A stretch of 64,000 nt of DNA, taken from the NCBI GenBank assembly GCA_025716815.1, contig JAIXMN010000013.1, forward strand, positions 930,001 through 994,000. Direction: 5' to 3'. The notes beneath the pieces are model-generated. The model searched no databases, had not been told where the DNA came from, and saw nothing but the letters and a program-made list of their open reading frames with translations. Shown here piece after piece: positions 21,517 to 34,284 of the stretch (position 1 is its first letter; each line of letters begins with the position of its first letter). This DNA comes from Dichotomocladium elegans. Lineage: Eukaryota > Mucoromycota > Mucoromycetes > Mucorales > Lichtheimiaceae. The translations under genes were made by a program, and so were the position numbers.

Positions 21517-24500
21517 GCTCGGTCCGTTGCTGGCGATCGATCAACAGCTCCAGCCCCCTCTCTTCCCAGTATCTGCACTGCAGTACGTCTGTCGATCGGG
21601 GGTTCAATCCTATTTACAGTGCCTGGTTCAAACCTTTCTGTCCACACCGGTAGCGAATTAAGGTTTATGGACGGAGGATGAGGCTTTTGGGCGATCCGTT
21701 CATTTCATTATTCGGCACCGCATACGTACCAGTGTATACAGGCCAATGCTTCCTTGCACACGCACGCTCGCGGTTCTTCCTCCTCTCCTTTCCGAGAGGT
21801 GGGCAAGCGGCCGCCATGTGCCCCTCTTTATGCAGAACAAGCTCATATCCTTGTATCTTTCAACCAAAGTGTCACTCTTGTTACTATGACGGGCGGTTTT
21901 GAGTAAAAAGGGATCCGGGACGATAATATAATATCTTTGTTTCATGTGTCCGCATGGCTGACTATCGTCGAATGTTGACATCTCTGAATAAAAACGGTCT
22001 CGTGCCATCCATCGTTTACGGCAAAGATATACCATGTTTTCTTATCAAAACTCTAAAATGCACGTTTGCTTTTTTCGTCAAGGGGGCGAGGGCGGGGAGA
22101 GTCAGATAGACTTGTTTCCTTTTGGGAACTTCAATGCGTGTGGTTGTCTGGCCATGATTCGGCTCCCCTCCCCCGTTCAGTTGCCTTTTTCCCATTATAT
22201 GTTGAGAAAATACGCTCCAAGACCATTCCTGTTGTGATATACACCAGGTAGAGGGCTTGAATATGACGAAGAAGGGTGGAGACTTCATATGAAAACACTT
22301 GGTCATTACCTCGGTAATCATGCATGCTGCAGGAAGTCTCGAGACCGTTCATGAATGTGCTTAGCTACAGGGAAAGCAAAAAAAAAAAGAAACATACATC
22401 ACGCAGCCGGTATGTCCCGTTGGGCGGTCTCGATATCTACGTACATATGCTCCATGGTACAGTGTCTTTATGTGCGAGAGAATGCTGGATGCAAAGCATG
22501 GCGCTTGGGCATATACAATATGATTTTATTGGTTCCTGGATAACTCACAAAGTCGCCATAGACGTCGTTGTCGTTGCTGTACGCGCTCATTCAACGAGGT
22601 TCCTGCGGTAGCAAAATCTTAGCGGACTCAATACATCCTTCACTCGTTTGATTAGGTTTTTGACTATGCTTTGGGTTCTTTTTTTTTTTTCAAGCCAGCA
22701 AAATTCCCATTTAAGCATCCCCCAACGATTGCAGTCTATGTAAAATAACCTCTCAAACCTGCACCCAACCGGCCCATTTCGTCGACTCTTACGAAGGAGT
22801 GCTCATTTTTTCCCTTGCTTCTTTCACACAAGTGAGAGACACGATTATCTGCTCCGAAGCATATCAGCAAACCGGTTACCGTATGTCCATAGTAAACCCT
22901 TACGCTTGCAAGTTCATCCCCTCCCCACCACGCTATCACAAAAAATTGCCATAAAGAGATGGGCATGTTTGCCATGTGCGATCGCAATAGGCAACAAGGC
23001 ACTTGTGGGTCTCTGCCTGTTGCAAGAATAAAAAAAAAGACATAATGTTCATCTTCAGAATTGAGGGGAACTGATCCTATCTGTAAAATCAAAGGATGGG
23101 GGGTTTTGAGAAGCGACAAAAAGAGATTTTGTGAGACTCAATAAAGGATTGATTATTTATCAAGAGGTATGTATCAGATCCATATATATATATTATACAT
23201 CCATGACCAAGCATCATCTTGTCCTCCCAGCCTCGGACCGCATGCAGTAGACCATTTCGTCAGAGGATGAAAGACGATCCTGCATACGTACTGATGTTGA
23301 GAATTCGGCGGTCCCCTTTGGAGGAGTAGCTCTTATGAACATGCTGACCGAGTCCTTTGGTCATTGACAAGCTGTTCTCAGACACAGATAGCTATCCGAC
23401 GTATAGTCACTGGTCATATGACTGCGTTTGTGATATCAAAACAGCAATGCATAATCCAATTACCGAGCTTGACACTTGTAACGTGCGTACAATAAGTACG
23501 TAGGGTGGGGCCCGTGCGTTGCTGGAAATCGCCGCTTGGAATACACGCGTACAAGCCCGCCTTGCGCTCAGTAATACCCCGCCGACAATCATCAGGAGGG
23601 TTTCGACAATGGCTCCCGCGCAAACTACATGATCCTTATATATAGGAATGTGCGCGTTCATGAAACAGCCAGGTTACATTGAAAGGACACTTTTGGCTTT
23701 CAGTAAAGACCTTGACCTTTCTACGATTGGTTTCACGTAGACCTTTTTTTTTTTGTTGCCGCCACTGGAGTCTTGCGCGGGTGATACATACCAGCCCCAA
23801 GCTCCGGTGCTCTGTGCGTACATGGTTTCGTAGGAATTGGAGGCTGATCATGTCGCATGGGAGCCTTTCCGATGCGCGCCATTCGCAATCTACATTGCTT
23901 CGCTCTCGATGCTGATGGTGATGGTTGAAGAGTACAGCAGAAACGCGGGGTTTGTGCGGAAGATAATAAACATGTCATACGCACATGTCCTGATCACATA
24001 ACGTTGCTGTTGGATACCTGAAACTACTTCAGGAAAGGGGGTGGGGAAGCGCTCTCGCCTCAGCCCCTTTTCCATTTTGTTTGGTTTTGTGCGATGGACT
24101 GGCCATTCATTGCACTTTTTCTGTTCGTTCTTATTTCTTGGGTTATCGAAATAATGAAAACGAAAAACAAAAAGTAGTTGGCGTGGCACGCTCAACTATG
24201 GATGGGGCATGCTCATGTGCATGGCAATTTCCCATTGTGGAAAAGTAAACGGTGGGGGGGGAACGCTTTGCTCTTATCAACCCGCCACTATGGCTTCTAA
24301 TTGTTGTTTTATCCCCATTTTATTGGCCCTTCTCAGCTCTTTTACTACCCTTTCGCCCAACGCCATTGCCCAAGATGTAACGTTAATGCTGCATGACTAA
24401 AGACGGGTGAGGCGACGGGGCGAGAGCTGGTCCGCCCCTCACTCTGTTTGAGCTTGGCCGACTTGGGGGGGGGGAGCGGGGCTCTACAGTACCACCTACC

Positions 24501-24911
24501 GCGTTCAAAATCGGCCCAGAGCATGAAAGTCTTGGGCTACATCAAGTGTGTCGAGGCTTGCTTGTGCATTTTGCGGGGCCCCTTGGGAAGGGCCTTTATC
24601 AGCTTGCTTTGTAATGGCACTACGACTCCTGGTGCGATGGGTTGTCGTCCATGGGACGTAAAATAACTTGTGGGGAGGAGGCGGAGGTAGCATGAGCTTC
24701 CTCTTACGCCCCCCCTACGAGAGGGGGGGTTATCTCTCTCAGCTAAGGTTATTGAAAAAGAGAAGCCGATGGGACAGCCCATTGTTTCTGTGCGTACATT
24801 AGTAATCTCCACAAAGGGGAAAAAGGGATTGGGTCCCCCCAAGCCACGACCGAAAAGACAGGCTGTAACACCGCACGCCGTGCGCGCGCACCCCCCTTTT
24901 TGATTGATATC
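21517..24911. other. intergenic, no gene recognised
   Basis: About 3.4 kb between the divergent lipoate ligase and Tad3 genes. Open frames are short and unrelated to any family I know. A tRNA-like 'ggttcaatcc' at 21600 lacks a matching A box. G-runs occur at 24247-24255 and 24465-24474. Confidence 0.45.
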
Positions 24912-26175
24912 ATGAGCACAGGAATTCCTGTTCCACGATCCGAATGGCCATTCACCGAGGTTCTCTCAGACGATCATACCCGCGATCTCGAGACGCTTGA
25001 GGTCTATGTGACAAGTGTAGAGCCACAGCAGACAAAAGCGGTATTAGGGTAAAATAGAAAAACGTTATTGGGGGAGAGAGAGAGAGCATTCTCTGCCGTT
25101 TTTTCTTGCGATCGATCCAGTTCAGTCAGTGCCAGCTATTATTCATACATTAGCGATTGTTGCCTGCATTAGATTTGTCCACAAACATCTGCCACCCGTT
25201 CGAAATCTCGAACATTGTCGAAGGGTCCGAAAGACGGTCTTGTCGGATTCAAGCAAGTTGTCTTTTTGAACCTGTCTTTATCATTTGCAGTGCCCAATGC
25301 CATAGATAGGGCGGGGGGGGCGGCGGCGGCTTTATCTCTCTCTCTAACATTGTTTTTCTTTTCTCCTCTATCTCTAGCATTTCAACTGACCCTGTTACTG
25401 TGCGAGGCGAGCGCCCTGACTTTGGAGGACCTCAAGGCAAAGATTCACGAACACGGATTCGACGGTATCATATCGCCAGAGCGACTCCCTGTCTCTCGAC
25501 ATGCGCCGCTCAACAGAGCCCAGTTTGAGGCATGGAAGCATCTGTGGCCACTGGTGTACCGCGAAGACACCCGGCAAGATCCGAAATTTTCATCGGTCGA
25601 CATCATGACCATCCAAGAGAATATGCGAGCCCTTCTGCTTGAAGCAGCATCGGGCGCCATTGTCGCCAGGGCTCGGGTAGTCGATCCGGCAACCAACCGC
25701 TTGGTCGCACAGGGCGAGGATACGCGCTCTGCTTCCGGGCACCCTCTCCACCATGCGGTGATGAACTGCATCGATGCAGTGGCAAAAAAAGAGAGGGGGG
25801 ACGAGACGGGCGGCCGGCTGAAGCGCAAATCGTCCCAGGTGGCAGGGGAGGAAAGCTCGGTTTATCTGTGTACGGGTTATGACATGTACATCACCCACGA
25901 GCCATGTGCCATGTATGCAAAAAGGAAAGGGGCGGGAAGGTGAGGCTGCCACATGTTAACATTTGTTAATCCTGCTTAGGTGTGCCATGGCGCTCGTGCA
26001 CTCCCGCATCGGCCGTGTATTCTATAGTCGATCTTCAAATACCGGCTGTCTGGGCACCCTGTACAAAATCCACTGCTACCCAAGCCTTAACCACCACTAT
26101 CGCGTCTTCAAGGACGTGTTGCTCAAAGATTACCCGAGCGACGACGGCCGGGAGAGAAACATGCTTGATGTATGA
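24912..26175 (+). CDS. TAD3: tRNA-specific adenosine-34 deaminase subunit Tad3/ADAT3
   Basis: A 315-residue subunit that, with Tad2, converts wobble adenosine-34 of tRNAs to inosine. Four exons: 24912-25048, 25173-25252, 25378-25912, 25980-26175. The deaminase fold shows HPLHHAVMNCIDAV and, across an intron, HEPCAMCAMALVHSRIGRVF, then TGCLGTLYKIHCYPSLNHHY. As usual for Tad3, Val replaces the catalytic Glu (HAV, not HAE), while the zinc-binding His and PCxxC cysteines remain, so it is the structural partner. The N-terminal half carries HCRRVRKT. Intron 2 starts GCAAGT (25253). It is the only donor that joins KTVLSDS to TFQLTLLLCEAS in phase. The gene is convergent with Rce1, 209 bp apart. Confidence 0.93.
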
Positions 26176-26384
26176 CTACTTGTCTCTCCATCACCAGGAA
26201 ATACATGGGATCACCCTCGCCCCCACACTTCATGCTTCAGAGAATGCATACATAATGATTGTCCTAGAAAGTACGTAGAACACTCGCTATTTTCAATTAA
26301 TATATCCGCCCGATAAATACTTCTGTCTACACCAAAATGCGCGATTGGGCGTGATGCGGTTACCCATTACTTTCCGAATATGCT

Positions 26385-27675
26385 CTAGGATGGAGGCCAG
26401 TACAATGATCCACCGACAAGGGCGGGGTTGGTCAGAGTATACAGAAGCCGAATGAAAAGAAGGAGACCGAGGACGTATGCGCCGTATATAACTTCAGATC
26501 ACAAAGCATTTAGACCATCGCCCCCGTCCAAAGTTGACGACCCCTTGCAACTTTTTACCTTTTTGCTCTGTTTTTGTTCGCAACGCCATATCGCTTAGAT
26601 CAGGTAGTCCCATCAAGTTGCAGAACGAATGGCACAGAATGGGGCTCCAAATATTACCGTGTCGCATAAAAACAAAGGTGACATACCAGCCAAAGAGGGT
26701 GGTATAGATGAACTGACATACTACAAAGCGCAAAGGGTGGGGGGGTGGCTGGCTTAATGGGAACCCTGAAGATGATGCACACATTTTCCCCGGGTACTTT
26801 TTTGATTTTTGGATATCCATACATGAAGTCATTGCAGCTCTCATGAGAGCCGTTCTATCGCCGCCCAATCGATAGTAGTTTTCCTGCAAATGATGAAGAT
26901 GGGCTAGATTTTTTTTTCTGTCAAAACAAAACAAAGTCGCCATGTCGGGCTGCACCTACTTACCGAGGCCGAAATAAAGGGGCGTGACAAGGATGATATA
27001 TGTGGTTGAATACCCAGCTTGATGCAAGACCGGGATCATACAGGATCGAAAGACAAATTCCTCCGTCGCCGGTGCCTATTGTTTTTCCCGAGCTTTTTCC
27101 GTTTTAGCTCAATTTGCGGGCAAAATGCGCTGACCAGAAGAGAAGCACTTGCCACGACATAATTTCGCTGTCCGACCAAGGTCGTGAAGATGTGCTTGAT
27201 GTCCTCTGTGACGTTGGCATATTTCTGAAAGACCAGCGTCTGATCAAAGTACAGTTGGCAGAGAGGTCCCAGAAAGAGGACCCCGGTGAGCAACAGAGGG
27301 CTCAAGATGCAGAGTGCATGGCTTGCGGAATCCGGGATGGTCATCCCCAGCGCCTGCGCAAACTAGTGGTCCCAGCTCGCCATGATGAGTTCCCCCCGTT
27401 CTGGCATGGCATTTGTGTATAAAAGAGTATGTGTCGCTCGCTCTCTGCCTTACTTTAGATTGGCTTGGGGAAAGTAGCAGCCAGACAAGCGCAGGAACAA
27501 TGCAGCTCGTGAGAATAACTGACTTGATCCGATTCTTGATCACCAGCGGATGATCTCTCGATAATTTCCGTGCTTGTTGGGAATCGCCCTGAAGCACATA
27601 GATGCCCGCAACGTACAGGAATGCGAATAAGAAGCAGGCGAGATTGGCCATCAGGGGCGGCAACGGATCGGCCAT
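26385..27675 (-). CDS. RCE1: CAAX prenyl protease 2 (Rce1)
   Basis: A 297-residue ER-membrane endopeptidase that removes the last three residues of prenylated CAAX proteins such as Ras. Six exons: 27675-27454, 27362-27153, 27075-26964, 26903-26823, 26720-26559, 26491-26385. Several hydrophobic segments flank the conserved CPBP core: [18 protein letters not shown] with the EExxxR motif, YFGLAHLHH, and [12 protein letters not shown] with a third His. The last exon ([18 protein letters not shown]) matches the family C-terminus, so the protein is complete. Intron 2 is GC-AG (GCAAGT at 27152). A GT alternative three codons earlier would delete two residues from the invariant RN-x-V-x-AP stretch. 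The ATG is at 27675; the frame opens upstream only from non-ATG codons. Confidence 0.93.
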
Positions 27676-27967
27676 GACGGATTTCAAGGCGGTGTATACG
27701 CTCTGTAAGGGTTTGAGGGAGGGGAAGAGGAGGAGATCGGAACAAGGAAGAGGAATTTTTGAGTTTCCGTTAGATAATCAAGGCGAGCCTTCGCCGCAGG
27801 CAGATAGTTGGAGCGTCGATAGGAATCGTCCCGGGGGGTGGGGCGGTGAAGTAAACTGATCTCTGTTGTATTTATTGGGTGTGCATATGGGCGTACATTA
27901 TGTAATTAATGGTTGGAGGGGGCGGAGGAGTAGTGGGCTATTAAGGGGATAAAAGAAATATGTACAT

Positions 27968-30900
27968 CTACTTGCCCATCTTTTGAACAAGTTCTACAAT
28001 CTGGTTGCGGTACATCTCCTTGACATCAGCAATATCCGCTTTGAGCTCCTCCACCTGCTCTGTGCGCTCTCCCAAAAGTTCAAGTGATGCATGGTATCTA
28101 GAAATAAAGGATGAGTTATCATATCCTTCTTTTGTCTTCTTGTAGCAGATTCTCTTTTAGCTTCACCTTTCTTCAAGGTCTCCTAGCTTCTTCTCCAGGC
28201 CTTGCAATTTCAAGTTGTCCTTCCGTCTGAGAGAGACAAAGGGTGTAGGTAAGATCATCATCATGGAAGAAAGAACGGAATATGCTGGACACTTACAGCT
28301 TCTTCACTTCCACAGTAAGGGTCATCAGTTCCTCGGACAATTCGTTTCTTGATTGCATTGCGTTCTGCAGTTGAGTCTGATAGAAGCTGAGTTGATTCTC
28401 AAGATGACGGGCGTTGGTATGCACAAAACTGCTGGGGATGCTAGCGCTAATACCAAGACTGGAATAACTTGCAGTATCCACACTAGACCGCGGACTTGCT
28501 GCTGGGCTACTACTAGACTGGATAAAATAAAAGGAAGCGTATCAGTAAGTGACATACAGCGAGAGAACCATTTTTTCCTCGGTTTCTTTCCTGCCCCTTA
28601 CCGCAGCAGCAAACTTGGTATAGGGAGATTCGGAAGCTGGGCTACCGCATGAGCTCTCTTCTGATTCTGGAGCTTTGACAAGCTTCGCACCGACGGACTT
28701 GGCGCGTTCGGTCTTTGTCCTTTGTTCCCAGATACGTCGCTCTTCCTGGAGACGTTCCTTCATGATCTTCTGGTACCGAGCCTTAATCGTGCTCTCAAGG
28801 CCTTCTTCGTTCGCTTTATACTGGTCCACATATGCTTGCAGTCGGGAAAGCTCATCTGCTTGCTTAGCTACCGTCGCGCGCTCCGCCTCATACAGCGTAT
28901 GTTGCTTCTCGATCTGCAGCCTTTCTTGAGCTAGCATTTGCTCGGCTTGCTCCAACTTGACAGTCTTTTATCATCAACCGGAAGTGTGAGTGCAAAGAAA
29001 CGCAAGTTATTAATGATTGTACTGTACCATATCTGCAATTGACCGGCGTAGCCCTTCCAGTTCGTTTTTCGCCTCATCCCTTTCCGTCTCGGCATGCTGC
29101 AGACGCAGCACAATCCCATGCTCTGAATGGTCTCGGTTTTTCAACGCAAGAGAATGCTGCGTTTGAAGCGTCTCAATTTGCTGCAGTAGAGATGAAGTTG
29201 CCTCCGCAACGATGCTGTCCACATCCTCCGTGCCGGCCTCAGCTTGTCGAAGACGTTTTTGCAGATCCTAACATAGATATGGAAGAAGCTATAGATCACC
29301 GCCTGTACGGAGTCCCCGTTCATTTTGTACCCTACCGCAATCTCACTGCGGAGTGCGTCCTCTTGCAATCCTGCTGCAGACTGGGAGGATTGAAGCGCTA
29401 GTTGGAGTTCATGCACCTGAATTCAAAACTGTCATCAATAAAAAAACCCCCGACCCCACCGTCTAATATAATTTGCGGCTGAGAACGAACCTGCGCGCGA
29501 AGCCGTTGCTCTTGCTCCTCGCCATGCTTCTGAGCCTCTGCGAGTTCCTCCCGCAATTGATTCGCTGTGTTTACTTCTTTTTCCAGGATGGCTGCATGTG
29601 CTTCCTTTGATTCGGCATGGATTCTGTCCCGTTCCGCCTCTATACTCTCCTTGAGTTCTAGAAGTTTCGCCTGATATAGATGTAATGTTTAGTCACCCTT
29701 CCTTCCCATTCAATGCAAAATGCAAGGTACCTCGGTTTTGTTCTTTTGTTCCTTGAGGCCGAGGATGTCGGTCTCTAACTTATTAATGTGCTTTGTTTGC
29801 CGTTCTGTCATGTCCGAGAGCATTCTAATTGTTTCTGTGAAAGTGCCATAGAGAGCCAACCAATCAGCATATGCATTGATAGATCTACACCTCTTCTCTG
29901 TGTGCGCCGCAGTACCATTGAGTCGTTTTTCCGTCTCATTCGCTTTGGCCAATTTCCCGTTTGCCTCGACAAGGTCAGATGATGTTTTTTCAATCTTCTT
30001 TTGAAGCTCAGCGACACTCTTCTCCTGCTCGATCTTCTCTGCTCGTAGTCGCTTGATCGCGGTGGTGTGTTTCAACTCGATCTTGGAGAGTTTCTCACCT
30101 ATGCGTTGCACCAGGACCCAAAAACCAAATTAACAATCACCTAGCACCCCTCAGTCATGCATTCATTCACTCACCCTCCTCCATTAATCCCTGGATCTGC
30201 TCATTTTTTGTGTTCACTTGCTGTCGTAAATCGGCAATCGTATATTCCAACTTTTTGATTTGCTTCTGGTCCATGCCACCAGCACTGCTGCCTTGCTGCT
30301 GTTGCTGCTGCTGCTGTGACAACAGTTCCTTCATTCGCCGTTCGCTGTCTTTGCGATCCTTTTCATTTTGTTCCTGAAGTGACTGAATTTGATCGTGCAG
30401 GCTCGCGATTGTCTGCATTGCCTGGAGGAGCTGAACCTCGCGCTGCTGTAAAATAGGATCCTTGGCGTCTTTTGCTGTTGTAGTTGAATTGTTCGCTTCA
30501 TGGTCTACAACTGCTGATGCTGCTACTGCTGCTTCTTCAATAGTCGATGGATCTGTGATCGACGTCGTCTCTATCGCGGCGGTATCGCAGCCGTCATGAT
30601 CGCCATCAGCAGCTGTTACATTGCTCTCTGTTTCTTCTGCCGTATTTGCCATGTCGCGTGACTCACGTACACTGTTCTCAACCTGGGTATCTTTATCGAC
30701 CTCTTGGATCGTTTTGTTATCGCTGATCTCATCCGTTACTGCGACTGCTTCCGACACAGGGGCCTTTGCAGGGTTCTCTTTACTTTCTTTGTGTTGTTGT
30801 TGTTTTGTGTCCCTCGCCTTGGGCGCGGCCAATTCTGCAGGACAAGACGGGCTGCGCTCGGTTGCAGACGAATGTTTGGCTTTCTGTTGCGCCTTGGATT

Positions 30901-31440
30901 CCAACGAATGCGACTGTCGATTCTTCTCATTCACAACGGCTGCCAAGCGGGCTGCAAGATCGCTCGATGTTCGTTCCGGAGGTCTTCGGCCGTGTTCGGC
31001 AACAGCAGTTTGTGACGCCGACTTGACTGACTGCGGTTGCTTCGGTGACGAGGGGGCACTTTGCGTGGTTGGCTTTTCGGAGGTTTTACGCTTGGGACGT
31101 CTCAGGGAGGTCACTGCACCGCTTTCTGGATCTACAAACGTTTCGACATCCGTCTCAAGAGCGTCTTTTCCTGCTATAGGGTACGCAAATGTTAAGGCAT
31201 ATATAATATAAAGAGAAAAAGGGATGAATGGTTTCTTTTATCGCCCCCTCCCGCGCGGTGTCAAGCAAAAAAAAAAAAAGAATTACCTTGCTGCTGTTGC
31301 TGCTGCTGTATATTATTGCCAGTGGCGATATTCTGCTGCTGATCAAGTAATGTATCAAAGGTGGTTTCGACATTTGAGATGGCCTGCTTTAAAAGACCAC
31401 CCCATCGAGTGGCCTCGGTCGAGCCGAAAAATCCACTCAT
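27968..31440 (-). CDS. TMF1-like golgin (TATA element modulatory factor / Sgm1 family)
   Basis: A 904-residue coiled-coil protein of the Golgi; relatives bind Rab6/Ypt6 and tether retrograde vesicles. Eleven exons: 31440-31287, 31173-30175, 30098-29916, 29834-29731, 29670-29491, 29416-29336, 29267-29028, 28964-28602, 28517-28297, 28226-28167, 28097-27968. The N-terminus MSGFFGSTEATRWGGLLKQA resembles the family start. Next come a polyGln tract, a charged Ser/Ala/Glu-rich low-complexity stretch (about 70-240), then long heptad-rich coiled coils. The C-terminal TMF domain is diagnostic: LRKDNLKLQGLEKKLGDLEE, then YHASLELLGERTEQVEELKA and DIADVKEMYRNQIVELV. Intron 3 (29835-29915) is 81 nt with no in-frame stop, so its retention would add 27 residues. 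Confidence 0.9.
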
Positions 31441-31694
31441 GAGTCCTAGTTAATGCCGGATGGGTACTTTGTTGGGCAGGGCCGTCCGGGAAAACGGAGC
31501 CGTGACAAAAAGAAAAAGGGTAGGGTGGAAAAGTGAGGTGAAGTGTGTTGGGAAAAAAAGTCCCAGGATGAAGGTGAGCGCGCGCGGGGAGGGGGACAAA
31601 GGCGGACCTTTTTACGGGCATTGGTTTTCCCAAAAAATAAAAATGAAGCAATAGCTTTAATTCCGGTTGGGTTTGTTTGGTGTAGGTGGGTTAT

Positions 31695-32135
31695 CTAGCA
31701 TTCCAAGAAATCGGCCGTCATAAGGGTCTCGAGAACATATTCAGGATCAATGTCGAACTGCGGAATCTCTGTTGTGCAATCTTCGTATTGCCACTTGAAA
31801 TAGAGGTAACGACAGACAATCTCCAGAATCACAGCCCTCCGGGACTGAATTAAGTATATCACTCAATTCTCTTGCACTTTGTACCAATCACACTCACTTG
31901 ATGCCACTGAATGGTATTTCGTTTTCCACGGATTCCTTGAATTGCGCTGGAAAGAGGAAAACAATGCCATGATTATTGAGCATGCTGCAATTTTGCTAAA
32001 ACTGCGGATCTAGTCCCAACCTGGGCCAACCAACATATTCTTGATAGTTCCGGACCGTATTGCAGCCTCGCGATGGATTATGAATTCAAATCCATCGGCG
32101 CTGATGAGTTTTACGTAGTCTGAAGGAATGCTCAT
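31695..32135 (-). CDS. ELC1: elongin C
   Basis: A 101-residue BTB-fold (Skp1-like) adaptor of cullin-type ubiquitin ligases and the elongin complex, acting in the nucleus on stalled RNA polymerase II. Three exons: 32135-32021, 31946-31898, 31836-31695. Motifs are [51 protein letters not shown], and the family-typical end [20 protein letters not shown] then FLEC. For the last intron the phase requires the acceptor 'cccggag' at 31837, not the more obvious 'aattcag' a few bases earlier, which would create a frameshift. It lies 127 bp downstream of the SET gene and 254 bp upstream of the TMF gene, all on the minus strand. Confidence 0.93.
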
Positions 32136-32262
32136 GGTACGTCTCTCACTCTCTTATTTTTCGGTCTCCTCCTTGTTTGCGTGGTGTGGAATAGAAAAAG
32201 AAAAAGAGAGTACGTGCGTGCTGCAAAGAGGGAAAAAATATATATGCTATATATATAAAATA

Positions 32263-34284
32263 TCAGCCTTGCTTTTGAGGCGGTTTTTTGCCAATGGTGC
32301 CGCGGCATTTTTGGCTCCCACAATAACAGGCTTGGTCCTGGCCTTCACCAAAGGTGGCAAAATTGTAATCGTAAAAGAGCTCTTCTCCTGCTGTGATGTC
32401 TCGAGATGCGAAAACGCCGACAAACAACTGGTGTTTGAAAGCCCTGTAAGAAAATAATACCGTTTATGTTTAGCCCCACTTGCACAGTCAAGAGCCCATG
32501 TGGGGAGACTTGCCATTTTTCAATGTGACAGTTGGGATCACAGCTGTGGTTGATGAATCGCGCGACACTGCCTTTCATGCCAGCATCAATCACTTGCCCA
32601 TGTGCATACTCCAGGAAGTAGAAGTTCTTCTTATTCTTGTATATCGTTTGCATCCGTTGATTGCACATGTCAGTGGAGATCACCTCTCCGCAGTATTCAG
32701 TAATGAGTTCACCCCGTTTAATATTGACCAGTGTGCGCAGGCCCCAGCCTCGATGTGCGGTCTGCCAAGAGGCGTTTATCCCAATGAGAAAACACACCGC
32801 AAAGCCTTTTCTTCTCCTTCTTTATCTCTTACCTGGAAAGTCTCTAATTCTTCAATGTATGCCTTTTTTTGGAACCTGCGGTTAGAGCATTGATCACCGC
32901 ATGCACATGCCATTGTATCGCACTCGTAAAATAGCATTCTACGTCAGAGTTTTCAGCAACTTGCAATCCGAATTCTGTTTGTCAAGGATTGGTGGCGGCC
33001 TACCGGTTCAGACAGTCATCGCCACATCCCAGTTGGCCCTTTGGGGGGCGCTCGCATTGGCAAGTCGCCGCTTCTTGCCGAGGAAAGCGACGTTTCGGAC
33101 CAGTAAAAAGATCTGCGGACAGATGGGGGAGTAGAGGGGAGGGACTTTAGGATCTTTACAGAAAGTCTAACATAATGACCGTAGATTAGATTTCTTACTT
33201 TCCCGCACCTGGATAAAGGAGGGTTTGATATCGCCTCGTTCATGTTCTTCGAGGATGGAAGGTGGGAGCTCGAAATCCTTTTGTGTCTTCAGTAGGAATT
33301 CGCCGTGGTGGATGGGCAATGGCAGCTTAAATTGGATGGTTTGCTTTTTAGGCGCTTTTTTGGGTTTCAACTCCTTGTAAAAAGCAGAATACATGCCGGC
33401 CGATAAATAATGTTTTCTGTCTGTAAGTAGGACCGGTAAACTGTGTGTATGTATGTATGTGTGTCCGTTGTTAGCCCAACAAGAAAACTAACTAGGGCAG
33501 GAAGAGCGCATCTCTTTCACAGCATACCTGGTATCTTGAGGTATTTCTGACACGCCATGATTATTATCTGGAAGCAGTGGATCATTTTGTGATGGCGGCG
33601 ATGGTAAAGAGCACGCTGCTGCCTGCGAGTACGTTTCTTCATCCTCAGTCTTTCTCCGGCTTTTGGGTCGACGAGCCCTGTGTGCTTGTTTCTCTTTGCT
33701 ATTTACATTGGTGCGCTTCGTCTGTCGGCACGGTGCTGATGATCTCGCTTTCTTCTCGATGGGAGGCGGTGGATACGTCGAATTATTGTATCCTTCGGTG
33801 GGATAGTTTTTGTTTTTCCAGTTAAGGCCACAGGCGTTGCACAACCTGACGGCCAAGCCTTTGTCAAAAGGAAATGTATGCAAACGGGGGAGATATTACT
33901 CAAACAAAAAACTTACGTGCCCTTTCCCAGCGGTCCTGTACGCCATCGACCTGTCTCTGTCGCACCACACCGCCTACACCAGCGTCCTTCGGGAGGGGTT
34001 GATGAAGGTGACGCCGATAATGGCGGCGTCGGCAGCTGTACTTCTTCCTCCTGCGCAGTGATCATCAACGTCGGTGTCGTCTCTATCATACCCGCTTGAT
34101 CCACCGCACGCACCGCGCTCTTATCCTCGGTCGCTCCGGAGATTGCCCACTTCGATTCGCTCGATGCGCGCAAAGCGCAGTCTCGTGCATTCGTCAAGTC
34201 GTGTAATGGCAATGACGGGCATACGTCGACCGCCGTCACTGTTGGAGGCGAACCTGCGGTTGTTGTGGTAGTCGTTGTCGCCAT
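32263..34284 (-). CDS. histone methyltransferase (Ash1-type AWS-SET) with N-terminal GATA finger
   Basis: A predicted 515-residue nuclear protein. Seven exons in phase: 34284-33917, 33845-33528, 33416-33199, 33112-33004, 32938-32833, 32761-32514, 32443-32263. A GATA finger, Cys103-x2-Cys106-x18-Cys125-x2-Cys128 (CRRCGATETGRW, TLCNACGLNWKNK), precedes a basic linker. Then come an AWS domain (TCQCERPPKGQLGCGDDC, CDTMACACGDQCSNRRFQKK), a SET domain (AHRGWGLRTL, GELITEYCGEVI, FINHSCDPNC, ELFYDYNF) and a post-SET motif (ACYCGSQKCRGT). This layout suggests H3K36 methylation, as known for Ash1/NSD enzymes. Intron 6 is GC-AG (GCAAGT, 32513). The GATA-to-SET join (33417-33527) uses donor CAG|GTATG. 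If that intron is not spliced, the GATA part stops at 33488 and a separate SET gene would start at 33394. Confidence 0.8.

Noticed and set aside
21590..21610. tRNA gene suggested by 'ggttcaatcc'
   Set aside because: There is no matching A box at the right distance and no cloverleaf could be drawn on either strand.
25291..25377. Coding reading of the low-complexity stretch before exon 3 of Tad3
   Set aside because: It is open in frame, but encodes Ala/Leu/Ser-rich low-complexity sequence from a G-run and pyrimidine tract, with no counterpart in the family; it fits an intron end better.
31837..31846. Acceptor 'aattcag' for the last intron of elongin C
   Set aside because: It breaks the reading frame. 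The acceptor 'cccggag' a few bases downstream keeps frame and the family sequence.
33394..33488. Reading the GATA part and the SET part as two adjacent genes
   Set aside because: Only about 93 bp would separate them, and a consensus intron joins them in phase while adding conserved-looking residues. I kept the fusion model but state the alternative.
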